50,216 bases of DNA from Deltaproteobacteria bacterium (lineage in GTDB: Bacteria; Desulfobacterota; Syntrophobacteria; Syntrophobacterales; Thermodesulforhabdaceae), in NCBI GenBank assembly GCA_019309115.1, contig JAFDGW010000028.1, forward strand, positions 1 to 50,216, in the 5' to 3' direction. This document shows, one piece after another, positions 27,857 through 37,546 of this stretch. Numbering within the stretch: the stretch's first letter is position 1; the number at the start of each line of letters is the position of its first letter. The notes below the pieces were generated by a model. That model saw only the letters and a list, made by a program, of their open reading frames with translations. It searched no databases and was not told the DNA's origin. The position numbers and the translations under genes were made by a program.

Positions 27857-28390
27857 TCAGGATTTGATCCGAACGGGAATACCGGCCACTATCCATGTAA
27901 CGGTTTTTGCCACATCGGCCAGCATCTGGTTGCATATTCCTGCAACATCGCGAAACTGACGGGCAAGGGTATTTTCCGGAACAATTCCGAGTCCCACCTC
28001 ATTGGTTACGCAAACAACAGGTGGTAAATCCATCTTCCGGAAAAAATTACATAAATTTTCAACTTCTTTCATGACTTCCTGTTCATTGGACAGCAAGACA
28101 TTGGTAAGCCACATGGTTATGCAATCCACAAGAATGGGTTTTAATTCCCGACAAAGTTCTCTTAATGTGCCCGGCAAATCAAAGGGTGCTTCAATGGTTG
28201 TCCAATCACTTCCCCTTCGTTCTTTGTGCAACTTAACCCGGTTGGCCATCTCATCGTCCAGGATTCTGGCAGTGGCTACGTAGTATCGAGGAGGAGGAAA
28301 AACTTCGAGCAGCTTCTCAGCGTAGCGACTTTTCCCGCTTCTAGCACCGCCTATTACAAGGTGTAATCCGGAAGACAGTCGACTCATCAT
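27857..28390 (-). CDS. cobU: Adenosylcobinamide kinase/adenosylcobinamide-phosphate guanylyltransferase
   Basis: This 177-residue bifunctional enzyme phosphorylates adenosylcobinamide and then guanylylates it. The P-loop GGARSGKSRYAE, the YVATARILDDEMANRVKLHKERR segment carrying the guanylylated-histidine region, and VCVTNEVGLGIVPEN near the end are diagnostic. The start overlaps the stop of the upstream DUF3842 gene (ATGA), so translation is coupled. It works with CobS downstream. Confidence 0.96.
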   Translation of the reverse strand: MMSRLSSGLHLVIGGARSGKSRYAEKLLEVFPPPRYYVATARILDDEMANRVKLHKERRGSDWTTIEAPFDLPGTLRELCRELKPILVDCITMWLTNVLLSNEQEVMKEVENLCNFFRKMDLPPVVCVTNEVGLGIVPENTLARQFRDVAGICNQMLADVAKTVTWIVAGIPVRIKS

Positions 28391-28809
28391 GCCCGTTTAT
28401 CAATTAGTTCGCTCAAGTATTCAGAAACCAGACTTTCAACAAGATGAGGAAGAGGCTCCTTCACCGTGCCGACCACATGGACGGGCTCCTGGGTTAGAGG
28501 AATAAGAAACTTAACAGCAGGAGACTCTCCAATGGCGGCAGCCATTTCTGGAGTAACTTCTCCCATCATCGCATATGCAATCACAATGGAAATGGGGCCA
28601 ATTATGACATCGACCTTCTTTACGGAATAACAGAGGGCAGATGGCCCTGTCGCCCCTCGATTTGCTCCAGCTTTAAGCATCTGCGCCGTCGCAATGGCGT
28701 TAGTTCCAAGTGCCCAGACTTCGCAACTTTCGCCATATCGTTCCCTGATTTTCTTTATGACGACAGATCCAATCCCTCCACCCTGACCATCAACCACTGC
28801 TATCCGCAT
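28387..28809 (-). CDS. DUF3842 family protein
   Basis: This 140-residue protein begins MRIAVVDGQGGGIGS, a glycine-rich nucleotide-binding-like turn, and contains WALGTNAIATAQMLKAGAN and VDVIIGPISIVIA, typical of DUF3842 proteins, whose function is not established. I chose the ATG at 28809, preceded by GGGAG; a longer frame from 28857 lies inside parB and is unlikely. It overlaps the end of parB by 20 bp and cobU by 4 bp, so it is translated as part of the par-cob operon. Confidence 0.88.
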   Translation of the reverse strand: MRIAVVDGQGGGIGSVVIKKIRERYGESCEVWALGTNAIATAQMLKAGANRGATGPSALCYSVKKVDVIIGPISIVIAYAMMGEVTPEMAAAIGESPAVKFLIPLTQEPVHVVGTVKEPLPHLVESLVSEYLSELIDKRA

Positions 28810-29689
28810 TGCCTGCTCCCGATAAAATCGACAAGATCTTTTCAAGTTGTTCGGCACTGTGAAAATCTATCACTATCTGTCCCTTTTTCCTGAATTTTCT
28901 TATCTTTACTTCCGTCTTGAAAAGGCTTCTTAGAAACCGCTCCTGTTCTTCAAAAGCGGCCACAGGCTCATGTGAAGATTTCGGCCCGTTTTCCTGTTCT
29001 TGCCCTGTTTTTTCGTCTTTTTTTTCAAACCGTTTTACCAGCCTTTCCGTCTCTCTCACCGAAAGCTGTTCATCCAAAATTCTGTCTCGCACTTTCCTTT
29101 GTTCGTCAGGCGATTTCAAGGAGAGCAATGCTCGTGCATGTCCCATTGTCAAACGGCCAGCCTGCACATCTTCCTGAATATCCTCGGGCAAGTCAAGCAA
29201 ACGCATGATGTTTGCTACAGCCGAACGGCTTTTACCGACCCGAAGGGCAATTTCCTCCTGGGTCAGTCCAAACTCGTTGCGAAGACGATCGTAAGCGCGG
29301 GCTTCTTCAATGCAACTTAGATCCCTTCTTTGAATGTTTTCTACCAGGGCCAACTCCACCATATCGGATGAAGACGCATCCTTTATGATGACCGGAACCT
29401 CTCGGATGCCTGCAAGCTTTGCCGCTTTCCAACGCCTTTCGCCAACGATAATAACGAAGTCGTCACCATCTCGGGTAACCACCAAAGGCTGAAGTACCCC
29501 TTTTTCTTTTATAGACTGAGCAAGTTCCTGAATTTCGGAATTTTCCATGCTCAATCTGGGCTGGTATGGGTTGGGCCGCAGTTTTTCGACAGGGCACATG
29601 AAGAACTTCACCTGTTCTTGAAATATCCAGCCCATTTCTTCCGAAAGGATATCCTTAATGGAGCGACCCAGACCCTTTTTTTTCTCCAT
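28790..29689 (-). CDS. parB: Chromosome-partitioning protein ParB (Spo0J)
   Basis: This 299-residue DNA-binding CTPase clamps onto parS sites and loads onto the chromosome. The N-terminal KKGLGRSIKDIL, the CTP-binding GERRWKAAKLAGIREVPVII and LVENIQRRDLSCIEEARAY motifs and the HTH (GLTQEEIALRVGKSRSAVAN) are typical, followed by a linker and a dimerisation end. A good GAGGAG site precedes the ATG inside the parA end (35-bp overlap). No parS-like TGTTTCACGTGAAACA was noticed in the window. Confidence 0.96.
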   Translation of the reverse strand: MEKKKGLGRSIKDILSEEMGWIFQEQVKFFMCPVEKLRPNPYQPRLSMENSEIQELAQSIKEKGVLQPLVVTRDGDDFVIIVGERRWKAAKLAGIREVPVIIKDASSSDMVELALVENIQRRDLSCIEEARAYDRLRNEFGLTQEEIALRVGKSRSAVANIMRLLDLPEDIQEDVQAGRLTMGHARALLSLKSPDEQRKVRDRILDEQLSVRETERLVKRFEKKDEKTGQEQENGPKSSHEPVAAFEEQERFLRSLFKTEVKIRKFRKKGQIVIDFHSAEQLEKILSILSGAGNADSSG

Positions 29690-30467
29690 TATTTCTCCTC
29701 AGCGACCTGCCTAAAAATTCTTTTGCCAATTCCATGTAAGCCTTGGCTCCAGAAGACCTCGGGTCATAAAAAAGCACGGGTAAGCCATGACTGGGCGCTT
29801 CACTGAGCCGAACATTTCTTGGGATCATCGTCTGATAGGTATAAAATGGGGCGTGTTGCCTTATTTCAGATACCACCTGATGCGAAAGATTGTTGCGCCG
29901 ATCGAACATCGTGAACACGACACCATCTATGCCAAGATCCGGGTTCCAGCGCAGTCTTATCTTGCGAACAGTATCAAGCAATAGGGAAAGGCCTTCGAGG
30001 GCGTAATATTCACACTGAATTGGAATCAACACCGCATCTGCCGACACCAGGGCGTTCACCGTTAAAAAACCCAGAGAAGGTGGGCAGTCGATTATGACGA
30101 ACTTCGACCTTTTGCGTAGCAACCTGATACGTTTCGAAAGAAGATTTTCTCGATCGTTCAATTCAGGCAGGCTCCATTCCAGAGAAGCCAGATCCGGATG
30201 AGAAGGGAGTAGCCACATGGGCAAATTCTTCAGTGGTTGAAACAAGGGCGGCAAAGTGGATTGCTCAATCAAAAAGGACATAAAAGACCTATCTCCCGAA
30301 GGAAGCCTCACACCCAGACCGCTTGATGCGTTTGCCTGAGGATCACAATCCACCAGCAAAACCTTGTGACCAAGATATGCAATGGAAGTGGCCAGATTAA
30401 TGGCGGTCGTTGTTTTACCGACCCCTCCCTTCTGGTTTGCCACCGCAACCACGTAGCTGTTGCCCAT
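29655..30467 (-). CDS. parA: Chromosome-partitioning ATPase ParA (Soj)
   Basis: This 270-residue ATPase has the deviant Walker A motif KGGVGKTTTAINLA (residues about 13-26), the Walker A' LLVDCDPQANASSGLG, and the VIIDCPPSLGFLTVNAL Walker B region. It binds DNA in the ATP form and is cleared by ParB during origin segregation. It is the first gene of the minus-strand parA-parB-DUF3842-cobU-cobS-birA run and is divergent from the EF-G gene. The ribosome-binding site is weak. Confidence 0.96.
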   Translation of the reverse strand: MGNSYVVAVANQKGGVGKTTTAINLATSIAYLGHKVLLVDCDPQANASSGLGVRLPSGDRSFMSFLIEQSTLPPLFQPLKNLPMWLLPSHPDLASLEWSLPELNDRENLLSKRIRLLRKRSKFVIIDCPPSLGFLTVNALVSADAVLIPIQCEYYALEGLSLLLDTVRKIRLRWNPDLGIDGVVFTMFDRRNNLSHQVVSEIRQHAPFYTYQTMIPRNVRLSEAPSHGLPVLFYDPRSSGAKAYMELAKEFLGRSLRRNNGEKKGSGSLH

Positions 30468-30677
30468 AGCTCATAGACCAATGTAATTGGTTATTCGAAG
30501 AAGCCTGAACTTCAGACTCAGATCCTTAGCGCTCGGTACTCTAAAACAATAAGTTCCCAAGTGTCCAGGTGAAATTTTTTTACCTTTTCTATTCGGGGCT
30601 TATTCCACCGTATGCAATCAAGCAGCAGGTCGGTCGTAAACCATATTCAGGTTTTTCGACTGCTTTTTCCACCGTTC

Positions 30678-30706
30678 TTGACAGTGTGGTTCCTAGGCCA
30701 TAGAGT
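30678..30706 (+). promoter_or_regulatory. Probable EF-G gene promoter
   Basis: TTGACA (30678-30683) and TAGAGT (30701-30706) are separated by 17 bp. The predicted start near 30713 gives a leader of about 105 nt before the EF-G ATG. The 350-bp divergent region between parA and the EF-G gene (30468-30817) otherwise holds only the leader hairpin described next and two copies of TTTCGAG. Confidence 0.6.
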
Positions 30707-30756
30707 ACTTTCGAGCAAATAGGTTATGGAAAAATTTCGAGTAAAAATAGCCCGGA

Positions 30757-30796
30757 AACGATTTGAGCCTCGTTGGGCTTGAATCGTTGATTTTTT
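30757..30796 (+). terminator. Terminator-like hairpin in the EF-G leader (possible attenuator)
   Basis: Bases 30757-30769 pair with 30776-30788 in a continuous 13-bp helix (AACGATT and AGCC arms joined by two G-U pairs) with a 6-nt loop, followed by TTTTTT at 30791-30796. It lies between the predicted promoter and the ribosome-binding site. An AGCCC at 30749-30753 could pair with GGGCT of the 3' arm as an alternative. Confidence 0.6.
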
Positions 30797-30817
30797 GTGA
30801 ATGCGGGAAGGTCGAAG

Positions 30818-32869
30818 ATGAAGCGGATAAGAAAGATTCGTAATATCGGAATCATAGCACATATAGACGCAGGCAAGACAACGGTAAGCGAAAGGATACT
30901 TTATTACACGGGGAAGTCTCACCGTATCGGTGAAGTCCATGATGGTACTGCCGTTATGGACTGGATGGATCAGGAACAGGAGAGAGGCATCACCATTACG
31001 TCGGCGGTTACCACCTGCTTCTGGCGTGGGCACGAAATACATCTGGTAGATACCCCGGGACATGTGGATTTCACGATCGAGGTTGAAAGGTCCTTGAGGG
31101 TGCTAGACGGAGTGGTAGCCGTTTTTTGCGCTGTAGGTGGAGTAGAACCTCAATCGGAGACGGTATGGCATCAGGCGGACAAGTATCGCATTCCCAAGAT
31201 AGCCTTCGTAAACAAGATGGATCGGATCGGAGCCGATTTCCAGCAGGTAATCCGGCAAATGGAGGAGAAGCTCAGGGCGAATCCTTTGCCGATACAGATT
31301 CCCGTTGGTGCAGAGTCAGACTTCAGGGGAGTTATTGACCTTATTAAAATGAGACAGATTATCTGGCTAGAAGAGACCCTGGGCGCAAGGTACGAATACG
31401 TTGATATTGAGCCGGATTTGCTGGACGAGGCAACGGAAGCCAGGGAGGCACTGGTTGCAAGTGTAGCTGAATATGACGATGCATTGATGGAAAAGTACCT
31501 GGAAGAGCAGGTCATTGAACCTGACGAATTGATACGAGCCATAAGGAAAGCCACCCTAGAACTTAAGCTTGTGCCCGTCCTCTGCGGTGCGGCGCTGAGG
31601 AACAAGGGCATCCAGCCTCTGCTTGATGCAGTGGTGGATTTCCTACCGTCCCCTCTTGATGTGCCACCCGTTGTGGGAACAAATCCCGAAAGTGGAGCAA
31701 AGGAGGAGCGTCATCCGAGCCCTCGAGAACCTCTGTCAGCTTTGGCATTCAAAATATTCATGGACGAAGGCAGGAAGCTGACCTACGTGAGAATATACTC
31801 TGGTAGCATGAACGTGGGCAATCAGATTTACAATGCTTCCAAGAAGACCAGGGAAAAGCTGTCCCGGATTTTTTCCATGCATGCCAATAAGAGGGAAAGA
31901 AAGGAAAGGGCAGAGGCCGGTGACATAGTGGCTCTAATGGGAATGAAAAGCGCAACAACAGGTGATACCTTTTGTGACCCCCAGTATCCGATACTGCTTG
32001 AGCCAATCGAAATGTACGAACCGGTTATTTCTATGGCCGTTGAGGCAAAAACAAGAGGGGATCAGGATAAGCTGATGGAGAGTTTAGTGAAAATATCCGA
32101 AGAAGATCCAACCTTTCGGTTTCACGAAGACCCGGATACCGGGCAGATTATCATACGTGGTATGGGAGAATTACACCTGGAAGTGCTTCTTACCAGGTTG
32201 GAGCGTGACTATCATGTTTCCGTGCGCGCGGGTAAGCCTCAGGTGGTTTACCGCGAAACGGTTCAGATAGAAGCTTCCGGGGAAGGTATATTTGATAGAG
32301 AAATTTCAGGCATGAGGCACTATGCGAAGGTGGCCGTTCGAGTGCTTCCCAGATCGAGGGGTGCCGGCAATATTGTGTCAATTGATGTTGATGAGGAAAG
32401 AGTTTCTCTGGATCTCGTTGAGGCCCTTCGGCAGGGAATTGAAGATGCCCTGAATAGCGGAGTTCTGCTGGGATATCCAGTTACAGACGTGGAGGTAATG
32501 GTAACAAACGTGGAAATTGACGAACAAAACCCGAGTGACATCGCCTGTCGCGTTGCAGCCAGCATGGCTTTGAAGGATGCCTGCGAGAAAGCCCAACCGG
32601 AACTTCTGGAACCTTACATGACCGTAGAAATTCTTACGCCAGAAGAGTTCCTGGGCGAAGTCATCGGAGACTTGAATTTGCGGAAGGGTAGGGTGGAAAG
32701 CATAACTGCAAAAAAGGCCGTTCAGGTCGTGAACGCATTAGTGCCGTTATCGAAGATGTTTGGTTATTCCACCGATTTGAGGTCAGCCACTCAGGGCAGG
32801 GCTACATTTTCCATGCAATTTTCTCATTATGACAGCGTTGTGGACCCGCAAGCCGCTGGCCTTACCTGA
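30818..32869 (+). CDS. Elongation factor G (stand-alone paralogue)
   Basis: This 683-residue translational GTPase catalyses translocation, and with RRF can catalyse ribosome recycling. The P-loop AHIDAGKTT, switch [14 protein letters not shown] and NKMD motifs are intact, followed by domains II-V including the domain [16 protein letters not shown]-like segment. The ATG at 30818 follows GGAAGG by 7 nt; a GTG at 30797 is in frame but precedes the ribosome-binding site. It is not next to rpsL/rpsG/tuf, so it is probably a second EF-G. Deltaproteobacteria often carry two specialised EF-Gs (spdEFG1/2); which one this is cannot be told here. It is followed by a small S21-like gene. Confidence 0.93.
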   Translation: MKRIRKIRNIGIIAHIDAGKTTVSERILYYTGKSHRIGEVHDGTAVMDWMDQEQERGITITSAVTTCFWRGHEIHLVDTPGHVDFTIEVERSLRVLDGVVAVFCAVGGVEPQSETVWHQADKYRIPKIAFVNKMDRIGADFQQVIRQMEEKLRANPLPIQIPVGAESDFRGVIDLIKMRQIIWLEETLGARYEYVDIEPDLLDEATEAREALVASVAEYDDALMEKYLEEQVIEPDELIRAIRKATLELKLVPVLCGAALRNKGIQPLLDAVVDFLPSPLDVPPVVGTNPESGAKEERHPSPREPLSALAFKIFMDEGRKLTYVRIYSGSMNVGNQIYNASKKTREKLSRIFSMHANKRERKERAEAGDIVALMGMKSATTGDTFCDPQYPILLEPIEMYEPVISMAVEAKTRGDQDKLMESLVKISEEDPTFRFHEDPDTGQIIIRGMGELHLEVLLTRLERDYHVSVRAGKPQVVYRETVQIEASGEGIFDREISGMRHYAKVAVRVLPRSRGAGNIVSIDVDEERVSLDLVEALRQGIEDALNSGVLLGYPVTDVEVMVTNVEIDEQNPSDIACRVAASMALKDACEKAQPELLEPYMTVEILTPEEFLGEVIGDLNLRKGRVESITAKKAVQVVNALVPLSKMFGYSTDLRSATQGRATFSMQFSHYDSVVDPQAAGLT

Positions 32870-32993
32870 AAAAGTTCTTGTCATCGTTAGACCTGTTGTG
32901 TTATCGGTGACCCTGTTCTAATGAGATCCGTTGCTGAAAATCCCGCCGAAGAAGAAGCGGGCAACAAATATACGAAAGGTAGGTGAAAACTGG

Positions 32994-33194
32994 ATGGCCG
33001 AACCTGAAGTCCAAGAATCTTTCGAAAAAAAGATCAGAAAGCTAAGAAAGGACTTTCAAAAGAATGTGCAACCGGTGCTAAGGCGGCATAATTATTACCT
33101 CTCCAAAGGAGAACGACGCAGAATTAAGAGGAAAAAAGCTATCAAGAGGCTTCAGAGAAGAGAACGCCGCATGATGCTTCGTTCTGCCTCTTAG
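32994..33194 (+). CDS. rpsU: Ribosomal protein S21-like small basic protein
   Basis: This 66-residue, strongly basic protein (ESFEKKIRKLRKDFQKNVQP, then RHNYYLSKGERRR and KAIKRLQRRER) matches the length and pattern of S21, the small-subunit protein that helps mRNA binding. I chose the ATG at 32994, which has AAAGGTAGG upstream; extending to 32931 would add 21 residues. It lies 125 bp after the EF-G gene and just before a strong terminator. S21 is divergent here, so a paralogue or S21-like protein is possible. Confidence 0.8.
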   Translation: MAEPEVQESFEKKIRKLRKDFQKNVQPVLRRHNYYLSKGERRRIKRKKAIKRLQRRERRMMLRSAS

Positions 33195-33219
33195 TGCCGA
33201 AATTGGTTTAATTAAATGA

Positions 33220-33254
33220 AAAACCCCGAGGGTTAAACAAACCCTCGGGGTTTT
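33220..33254. terminator. Bidirectional Rho-independent terminator
   Basis: A perfect 15-bp inverted repeat (33220-33234 and 33240-33254; arms AAAACCCCGAGGGTT and its complement) with a 5-nt loop AAACA. The A and T runs on both sides make it work for the S21-like gene on the plus strand and for the crotonase gene on the minus strand. Confidence 0.95.
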
Positions 33255-33272
33255 GTTTTTCAAGCCTGAGCA

Positions 33273-34067
33273 CTAGGCCGAGAAACCACCCTTGAAAGAT
33301 GGTTTTCTCTTTTCCAGAAATGCTGCCACACCTTCCCGAGCATCCTCGCTAGTGAAAGTCATGGCAAAAGCATTGGCTTCAAGTTCGCAACCGCTTCTGA
33401 GGTCCATGCCAACCCCTTCGTCGATAACCCTCTTTATAGCTCTGATGGCTATCTGGCTCTTCTTTGCAAGATCCGAGGCAATCTTCAGGGTTTCTTCGAG
33501 AAGTTTATCGGCCGGGAAAACTTTGGCCACAAGTCCGATAGCTTTTGCTTCTTCAGCGGAAATCATTTCACCGGTCATGCACAATTCCTTGGCCTTCGCC
33601 CGTCCCACCAGTCTGGAGAGCCTCTGAGTACCGCCAAATCCTGGAATAATTCCCAGGTTAATTTCAGGCTGGCCGAATTTGGCCTTATCTGAAGCGTAAA
33701 TGAAGTCACAACTCATGGCCAGCTCACAACCACCACCTAAAGCAAAGCCATTAACGCACGCAATGACGGGAATGGGTAATTTTTCAAGCCTGAAGAAAAG
33801 CCTTTGACCTTTTTCTGCAAAAATGTATGCCTGAAGGGCGTTCATTTTAGGAAATTCTGTTATGTCCGCCCCAGCAATAAAAGCCTTCTCGCCAGCTCCT
33901 GTTATAACTAGCACCTTAACGTTCTGCTCCTTTTCGATGCGGTCAATAACGTCACTGATTTCATCGAGTGTCTCCGGATTCAAAGCGTTCAGAGATTTTG
34001 GACGGTTAACAGTAAGAAGCCCCACACCATCATCTTTCACTTCAAACAAGATATTTTTGTAATCCAT
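33273..34067 (-). CDS. Enoyl-CoA hydratase/crotonase-family protein
   Basis: This 264-residue cytosolic enzyme hydrates trans-2-enoyl-CoA. Both catalytic-glutamate regions are present: NGFALGGGCELAMSCD and GQPEINLGIIPGFGGTQRL, as is the oxyanion-hole segment GEKAFIAGADITEF. It resembles short-chain (crotonyl-CoA) hydratases. I chose the ATG at 34067, preceded by TAGGAGG; an upstream in-frame start at 34136 would add 23 unlikely residues overlapping the thiolase end. It follows the thiolase gene by 23 bp in one transcript and ends at the bidirectional terminator. Confidence 0.94.
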   Translation of the reverse strand: MDYKNILFEVKDDGVGLLTVNRPKSLNALNPETLDEISDVIDRIEKEQNVKVLVITGAGEKAFIAGADITEFPKMNALQAYIFAEKGQRLFFRLEKLPIPVIACVNGFALGGGCELAMSCDFIYASDKAKFGQPEINLGIIPGFGGTQRLSRLVGRAKAKELCMTGEMISAEEAKAIGLVAKVFPADKLLEETLKIASDLAKKSQIAIRAIKRVIDEGVGMDLRSGCELEANAFAMTFTSEDAREGVAAFLEKRKPSFKGGFSA

Positions 34068-34090
34068 AGCATGCCTCCTAGGGGTTCTTT

Positions 34091-35269
34091 CTAGCATTCC
34101 ACCGTCATAGCACAGCCCTGCCCCCCTCCGATACACAGGGTCGCAAGGCCCTTTTGGACGTTGCGCTTTTGCATTTCGTAAAGCAAGGTAGTAAGAATTC
34201 TCGCTCCGGAAGCCCCTATCGGATGTCCCAATGCGATGGCGCCTCCATTTACGTTGACCTTGTCCGTGTCCCAGCCCATTTCACGGTTGACAGCAATAGA
34301 CTGGGCTGCAAAGGCTTCATTAAGTTCTATCAAATCCAGATCGTCAACAGTCCAACCAGCTTTCTCAAGGGCCTTTTTACTGGCAGGAATCGGGCCTAGT
34401 CCCATGTAGGCGGGATCAACGCCGGCAGAGGCAAAAGATACAATCCGGGCCATAGGTTCAATACCAAGGGAAGCTGCTTTCTTCTCTGACATTACTATAA
34501 CAATGGCCGCTCCGTCGTTAATACCCGAAGCATTACCGGCCGTAACTGTTCCGTCTTTCTTGAAAGCAGGTGGAAGTTTCGAAAGGGCTTCCATGGTGGT
34601 ACCAAAACGAGGATGCTCATCCGTGTCGAAGATTATAGGGTTACCCTTTCTTTGAGGCACTTCTACTGGTACAATTTCATCTTTAAATCGACCCGATTTT
34701 ATTGCTGCTTCGGTCTTTTGTTGGCTTTTGAATGCAAATTCGTCCTGTTCCTCACGTGATATACTGTATTTTTCAGCTATGTTCTCTGCCGTTATGCCCA
34801 TGTGATAACCGTTGAAAATTTCCCACAGCCCGTCGAGAATCATAAGATCAACCAATTGACCGTCACCCATCCGATGGCCCCATCTGGCTTTGGGCACAGC
34901 ATAAGGCGCCATGCTCATGTTTTCTATGCCTCCAGCAACAATTATTTCAGCATCATCGAGCATGATCATCTGAGCAGCAAGCATTACGCTTTTCAGACCT
35001 GAGGCGCACACTTTGTTGACCGTGTAAGCAGGAACCTCCACGGGAACCCCCGATTTAACTGCAACCTGTCGGGCCGGATTCTGACCTTGTCCAGCCTGAA
35101 GTACGTTGCCCAAGATAACTTCATCCACCTGGGCTGGATCGAGATTGATCCTTTTGAAAGCCTCCTTGAGTGCTACAACTCCCAGTTCAACGGCCGGAAT
35201 CGAAGCGAGAGTTTGCCCGAACCTACCAACAGCTGTCCTTACTGCAGTGGCAATTACTGCCTGTGTCAT
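34091..35269 (-). CDS. Acetyl-CoA acetyltransferase (thiolase)
   Basis: This 392-residue enzyme condenses two acetyl-CoA to acetoacetyl-CoA or runs the reverse cleavage. The acyl-accepting cysteine lies in [12 protein letters not shown], the catalytic histidine in [11 protein letters not shown] and the second cysteine in GGGQGCAM. It looks like the AtoB/PhaA type. I chose the ATG at 35269 because AGGAGGT precedes it; nine upstream in-frame residues from 35296 lack a site. It sits between the acetoacetyl-CoA synthetase and the crotonase, fitting acetoacetate/butyryl-CoA-type carbon flow. Confidence 0.95.
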   Translation of the reverse strand: MTQAVIATAVRTAVGRFGQTLASIPAVELGVVALKEAFKRINLDPAQVDEVILGNVLQAGQGQNPARQVAVKSGVPVEVPAYTVNKVCASGLKSVMLAAQMIMLDDAEIIVAGGIENMSMAPYAVPKARWGHRMGDGQLVDLMILDGLWEIFNGYHMGITAENIAEKYSISREEQDEFAFKSQQKTEAAIKSGRFKDEIVPVEVPQRKGNPIIFDTDEHPRFGTTMEALSKLPPAFKKDGTVTAGNASGINDGAAIVIVMSEKKAASLGIEPMARIVSFASAGVDPAYMGLGPIPASKKALEKAGWTVDDLDLIELNEAFAAQSIAVNREMGWDTDKVNVNGGAIALGHPIGASGARILTTLLYEMQKRNVQKGLATLCIGGGQGCAMTVEC

Positions 35270-35400
35270 TCCATACCTCCTGTTGATTTTAACCACAGAT
35301 TTCTCTGACCGGTAAGTGAATTCACCGCTGACAACCCCCTCCTAGCATTACTATCATCCGGTAGTTTTTGACAGAAGTTCTAAAAAAATTCAATACTATG

Positions 35401-35423
35401 AGGGAGGACCCATGGCCCTCCCT
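35401..35423 (-). terminator. Probable terminator downstream of acetoacetyl-CoA synthetase
   Basis: AGGGAGG (35401-35407) pairs with CCTCCCT (35417-35423), a 7-bp GC-rich stem. On the minus strand a run of seven T (35382-35388) follows about 12 nt later. The spacing is longer than ideal for an intrinsic terminator, so this call is tentative. Confidence 0.45.
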
Positions 35424-35444
35424 GCAACATTCCACTGTGATTTA

Positions 35445-37406
35445 CTATGACTTAAGCTCCGGATGATCTTTGAAATACTCTAAACACTCCGGATTGACCA
35501 ACGCTTCGAGATTCGTCACTGGCCTTCCGTGAATAATATTGGTAACTGCACTCTCTACCTTCTTCATATTTCTCGTGTATGGTATATCAGGCGCTTCGAT
35601 AATTTTTGCCGGCACATGACGAGGAGAAGCATTTTCCCGCAGGATCTTTCGAATCTTGGCCTTAACCTCGTCAGTAAGCTTGTAGCCTTCTTTCATTTTC
35701 ACGAAAAGAATAACCCTTTGATCTCCTTCCCATTGCTGCCCTATGGCAAGGCTGTCGGCAACTTCAGGAATATTCTCTACCTGATTGTAAATTTCCGCCG
35801 TACCGATCCTTACGCCTGAGGGTTTCAATACCGAATCCGATCTACCGAGGAAGGTTATTCCGCCGGTGTCAGAGTGGAAAATCACATAATCTCCATGTCG
35901 CCATACATTTTTCCCCGGAAAGTATTCAAAATAAGCTTCACGATACTTTTTACCGTCAGGATCATTCCAAAAGTACAGAGGCATGGACGGAGCGGCGGCT
36001 TCACAAACCAGCTCACCTTCCCGATCCCACACAGGATTTCCGTTTTCATCGTAAGACTTCACTTTCATTCCAAGAGCGGGTCCTTGAAGCTCCCCGGCAT
36101 ATACGGGCTGAATAGGACTACCTATAGCAAAGCAACCGTTTATGTCGGTACCGCCGGATATTGAGTTAAAGTGGAGGTCGGACTTGATGTCGGAATACAC
36201 ATACCTGAATCCATCAGCCGACAAAGCTGAACCAGTCTGCGAAATTTGCCTCAAAGTTTTGAGGTCGCAATTCTTCATGGGCGAAACATTTTCCTTTCTC
36301 AGAGCATTGATGTAGCTTGCGCTCAATCCGAAAATCGTAATCCCTTCTCGGTCAACCATGTTCCACATGGCGTAGGGATCTGGGTACAGCGGGTTACCAT
36401 CGTAGAGGATGATAGTGGCGCCAACTCCAAGCGAGCTAACCAGCCAGTTCCACATCATCCAACTACAAGTCGTAATATAGAAAATGCGGTCATCACGCTT
36501 GAGGTCAGAATGGATCTTCAACTCTTTCAAATGATTTATGAGAACACCGCCTGCACTCTGGACCATGCACTTGGGCTTTCCTGTGGTACCTGAAGAAAAC
36601 ATGATGTAAACAGGGTGATCAAAGGGGAGTTGTTCAAATTCGGGTTCTACATCGTGCTTAGCAATGAAATCTTCAAAGCGAACAGCGTTAGGAATCTGAG
36701 ATAGATCGATGTCGGCTCCTGAGTATGAAGCAACTACCACTTTCTTCAGGGATGGTATTCTGCTCGCCAGTTTGGCCGCGTTAGCGAAGGTATTGAAAGG
36801 CTTGCCTTTATAAAAATAACCATCTGCCGTAATCATAACCTTAGGCTCAACCTGACCAAACCGGTCGTAAACCGCTTCGGGTCCCATATCGGCAGCGCAC
36901 GAAGACCACACGGCCCCTATGCTCGTGGCTCCTAGCATAAAAGCAACCGTCTCAATCATATTGGGCATGTAACCTACAACTCTGTCTCCCGACTCAACAC
37001 CGAGTTCCCTCAGGGAGCTGGCTATTTTCCCGACCAGTTTGTAAAGTTCGCCGTAAGTAATTGTGCGCCGCTGTTCCTGCTCTCCCACGAAGATGATAGC
37101 CGTCCTATCATCGCGATAACGAAGGAGATTCTCTGCGAAATTCAGCTTAGCCCCCTTAAACCACTTGGCTCCCGGAAGTTTGTAGGGGTCGTCCACAACT
37201 TCTTCATAGGGGCTACTGGCTATAATGCCGCAAAAATCCCACACAGTTGCCCAAAAGTCGGCAATTTTATCAACGGACCACTCATACAATTCCCGATACG
37301 AAGAAAAATTTTTTCCGTATTTCTCGTTTACGGACTTCATAAAAGCTGTCATGTTAGCTCTATCAATTACGTCCTGACTCGGTACCCACAATGGCTCCTT
37401 GCTCAT
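35445..37406 (-). CDS. Acetoacetyl-CoA synthetase (acetoacetate-CoA ligase)
   Basis: This 653-residue member of the AMP-forming acyl-CoA synthetase family activates acetoacetate with ATP and CoA. The N-terminal ACAS-type domain, the AMP-binding motif YIMFSSGTTGKPKC and the GGTDINGCF and later SDSVLKPSGVRIGTAEIYNQVE segments are intact, and the length fits AacS rather than acetyl-CoA synthetase. The C-terminal lysine region (IPYTRNMKKVES) is present. GGGAGG precedes the ATG. It is upstream of thiolase and crotonase on the same strand, with a possible terminator in between. Confidence 0.92.
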   Translation of the reverse strand: MSKEPLWVPSQDVIDRANMTAFMKSVNEKYGKNFSSYRELYEWSVDKIADFWATVWDFCGIIASSPYEEVVDDPYKLPGAKWFKGAKLNFAENLLRYRDDRTAIIFVGEQEQRRTITYGELYKLVGKIASSLRELGVESGDRVVGYMPNMIETVAFMLGATSIGAVWSSCAADMGPEAVYDRFGQVEPKVMITADGYFYKGKPFNTFANAAKLASRIPSLKKVVVASYSGADIDLSQIPNAVRFEDFIAKHDVEPEFEQLPFDHPVYIMFSSGTTGKPKCMVQSAGGVLINHLKELKIHSDLKRDDRIFYITTCSWMMWNWLVSSLGVGATIILYDGNPLYPDPYAMWNMVDREGITIFGLSASYINALRKENVSPMKNCDLKTLRQISQTGSALSADGFRYVYSDIKSDLHFNSISGGTDINGCFAIGSPIQPVYAGELQGPALGMKVKSYDENGNPVWDREGELVCEAAAPSMPLYFWNDPDGKKYREAYFEYFPGKNVWRHGDYVIFHSDTGGITFLGRSDSVLKPSGVRIGTAEIYNQVENIPEVADSLAIGQQWEGDQRVILFVKMKEGYKLTDEVKAKIRKILRENASPRHVPAKIIEAPDIPYTRNMKKVESAVTNIIHGRPVTNLEALVNPECLEYFKDHPELKS

Positions 37407-37546
37407 AAGTTCCTCCCTTAGCTCACGCTATTTATTACCTCTGACCGGTAGAACCAAACTATGTTAGACAATATCAAAATATAAAAAATTCGCAAGCTTC
37501 TTTAGTTCAACAATCTGAATGTGGGGATCAGCATCCCGGAATACGC

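Noticed and set aside
27097-28390. Cobalamin riboswitch controlling cobU/cobS
   Set aside because: The genes overlap their upstream neighbours and there is no leader space for a riboswitch.
28790-30467. parS sites near parA/parB
   Set aside because: No match to TGTTTCACGTGAAACA was noticed here or elsewhere in the window by eye; the sites may lie elsewhere.
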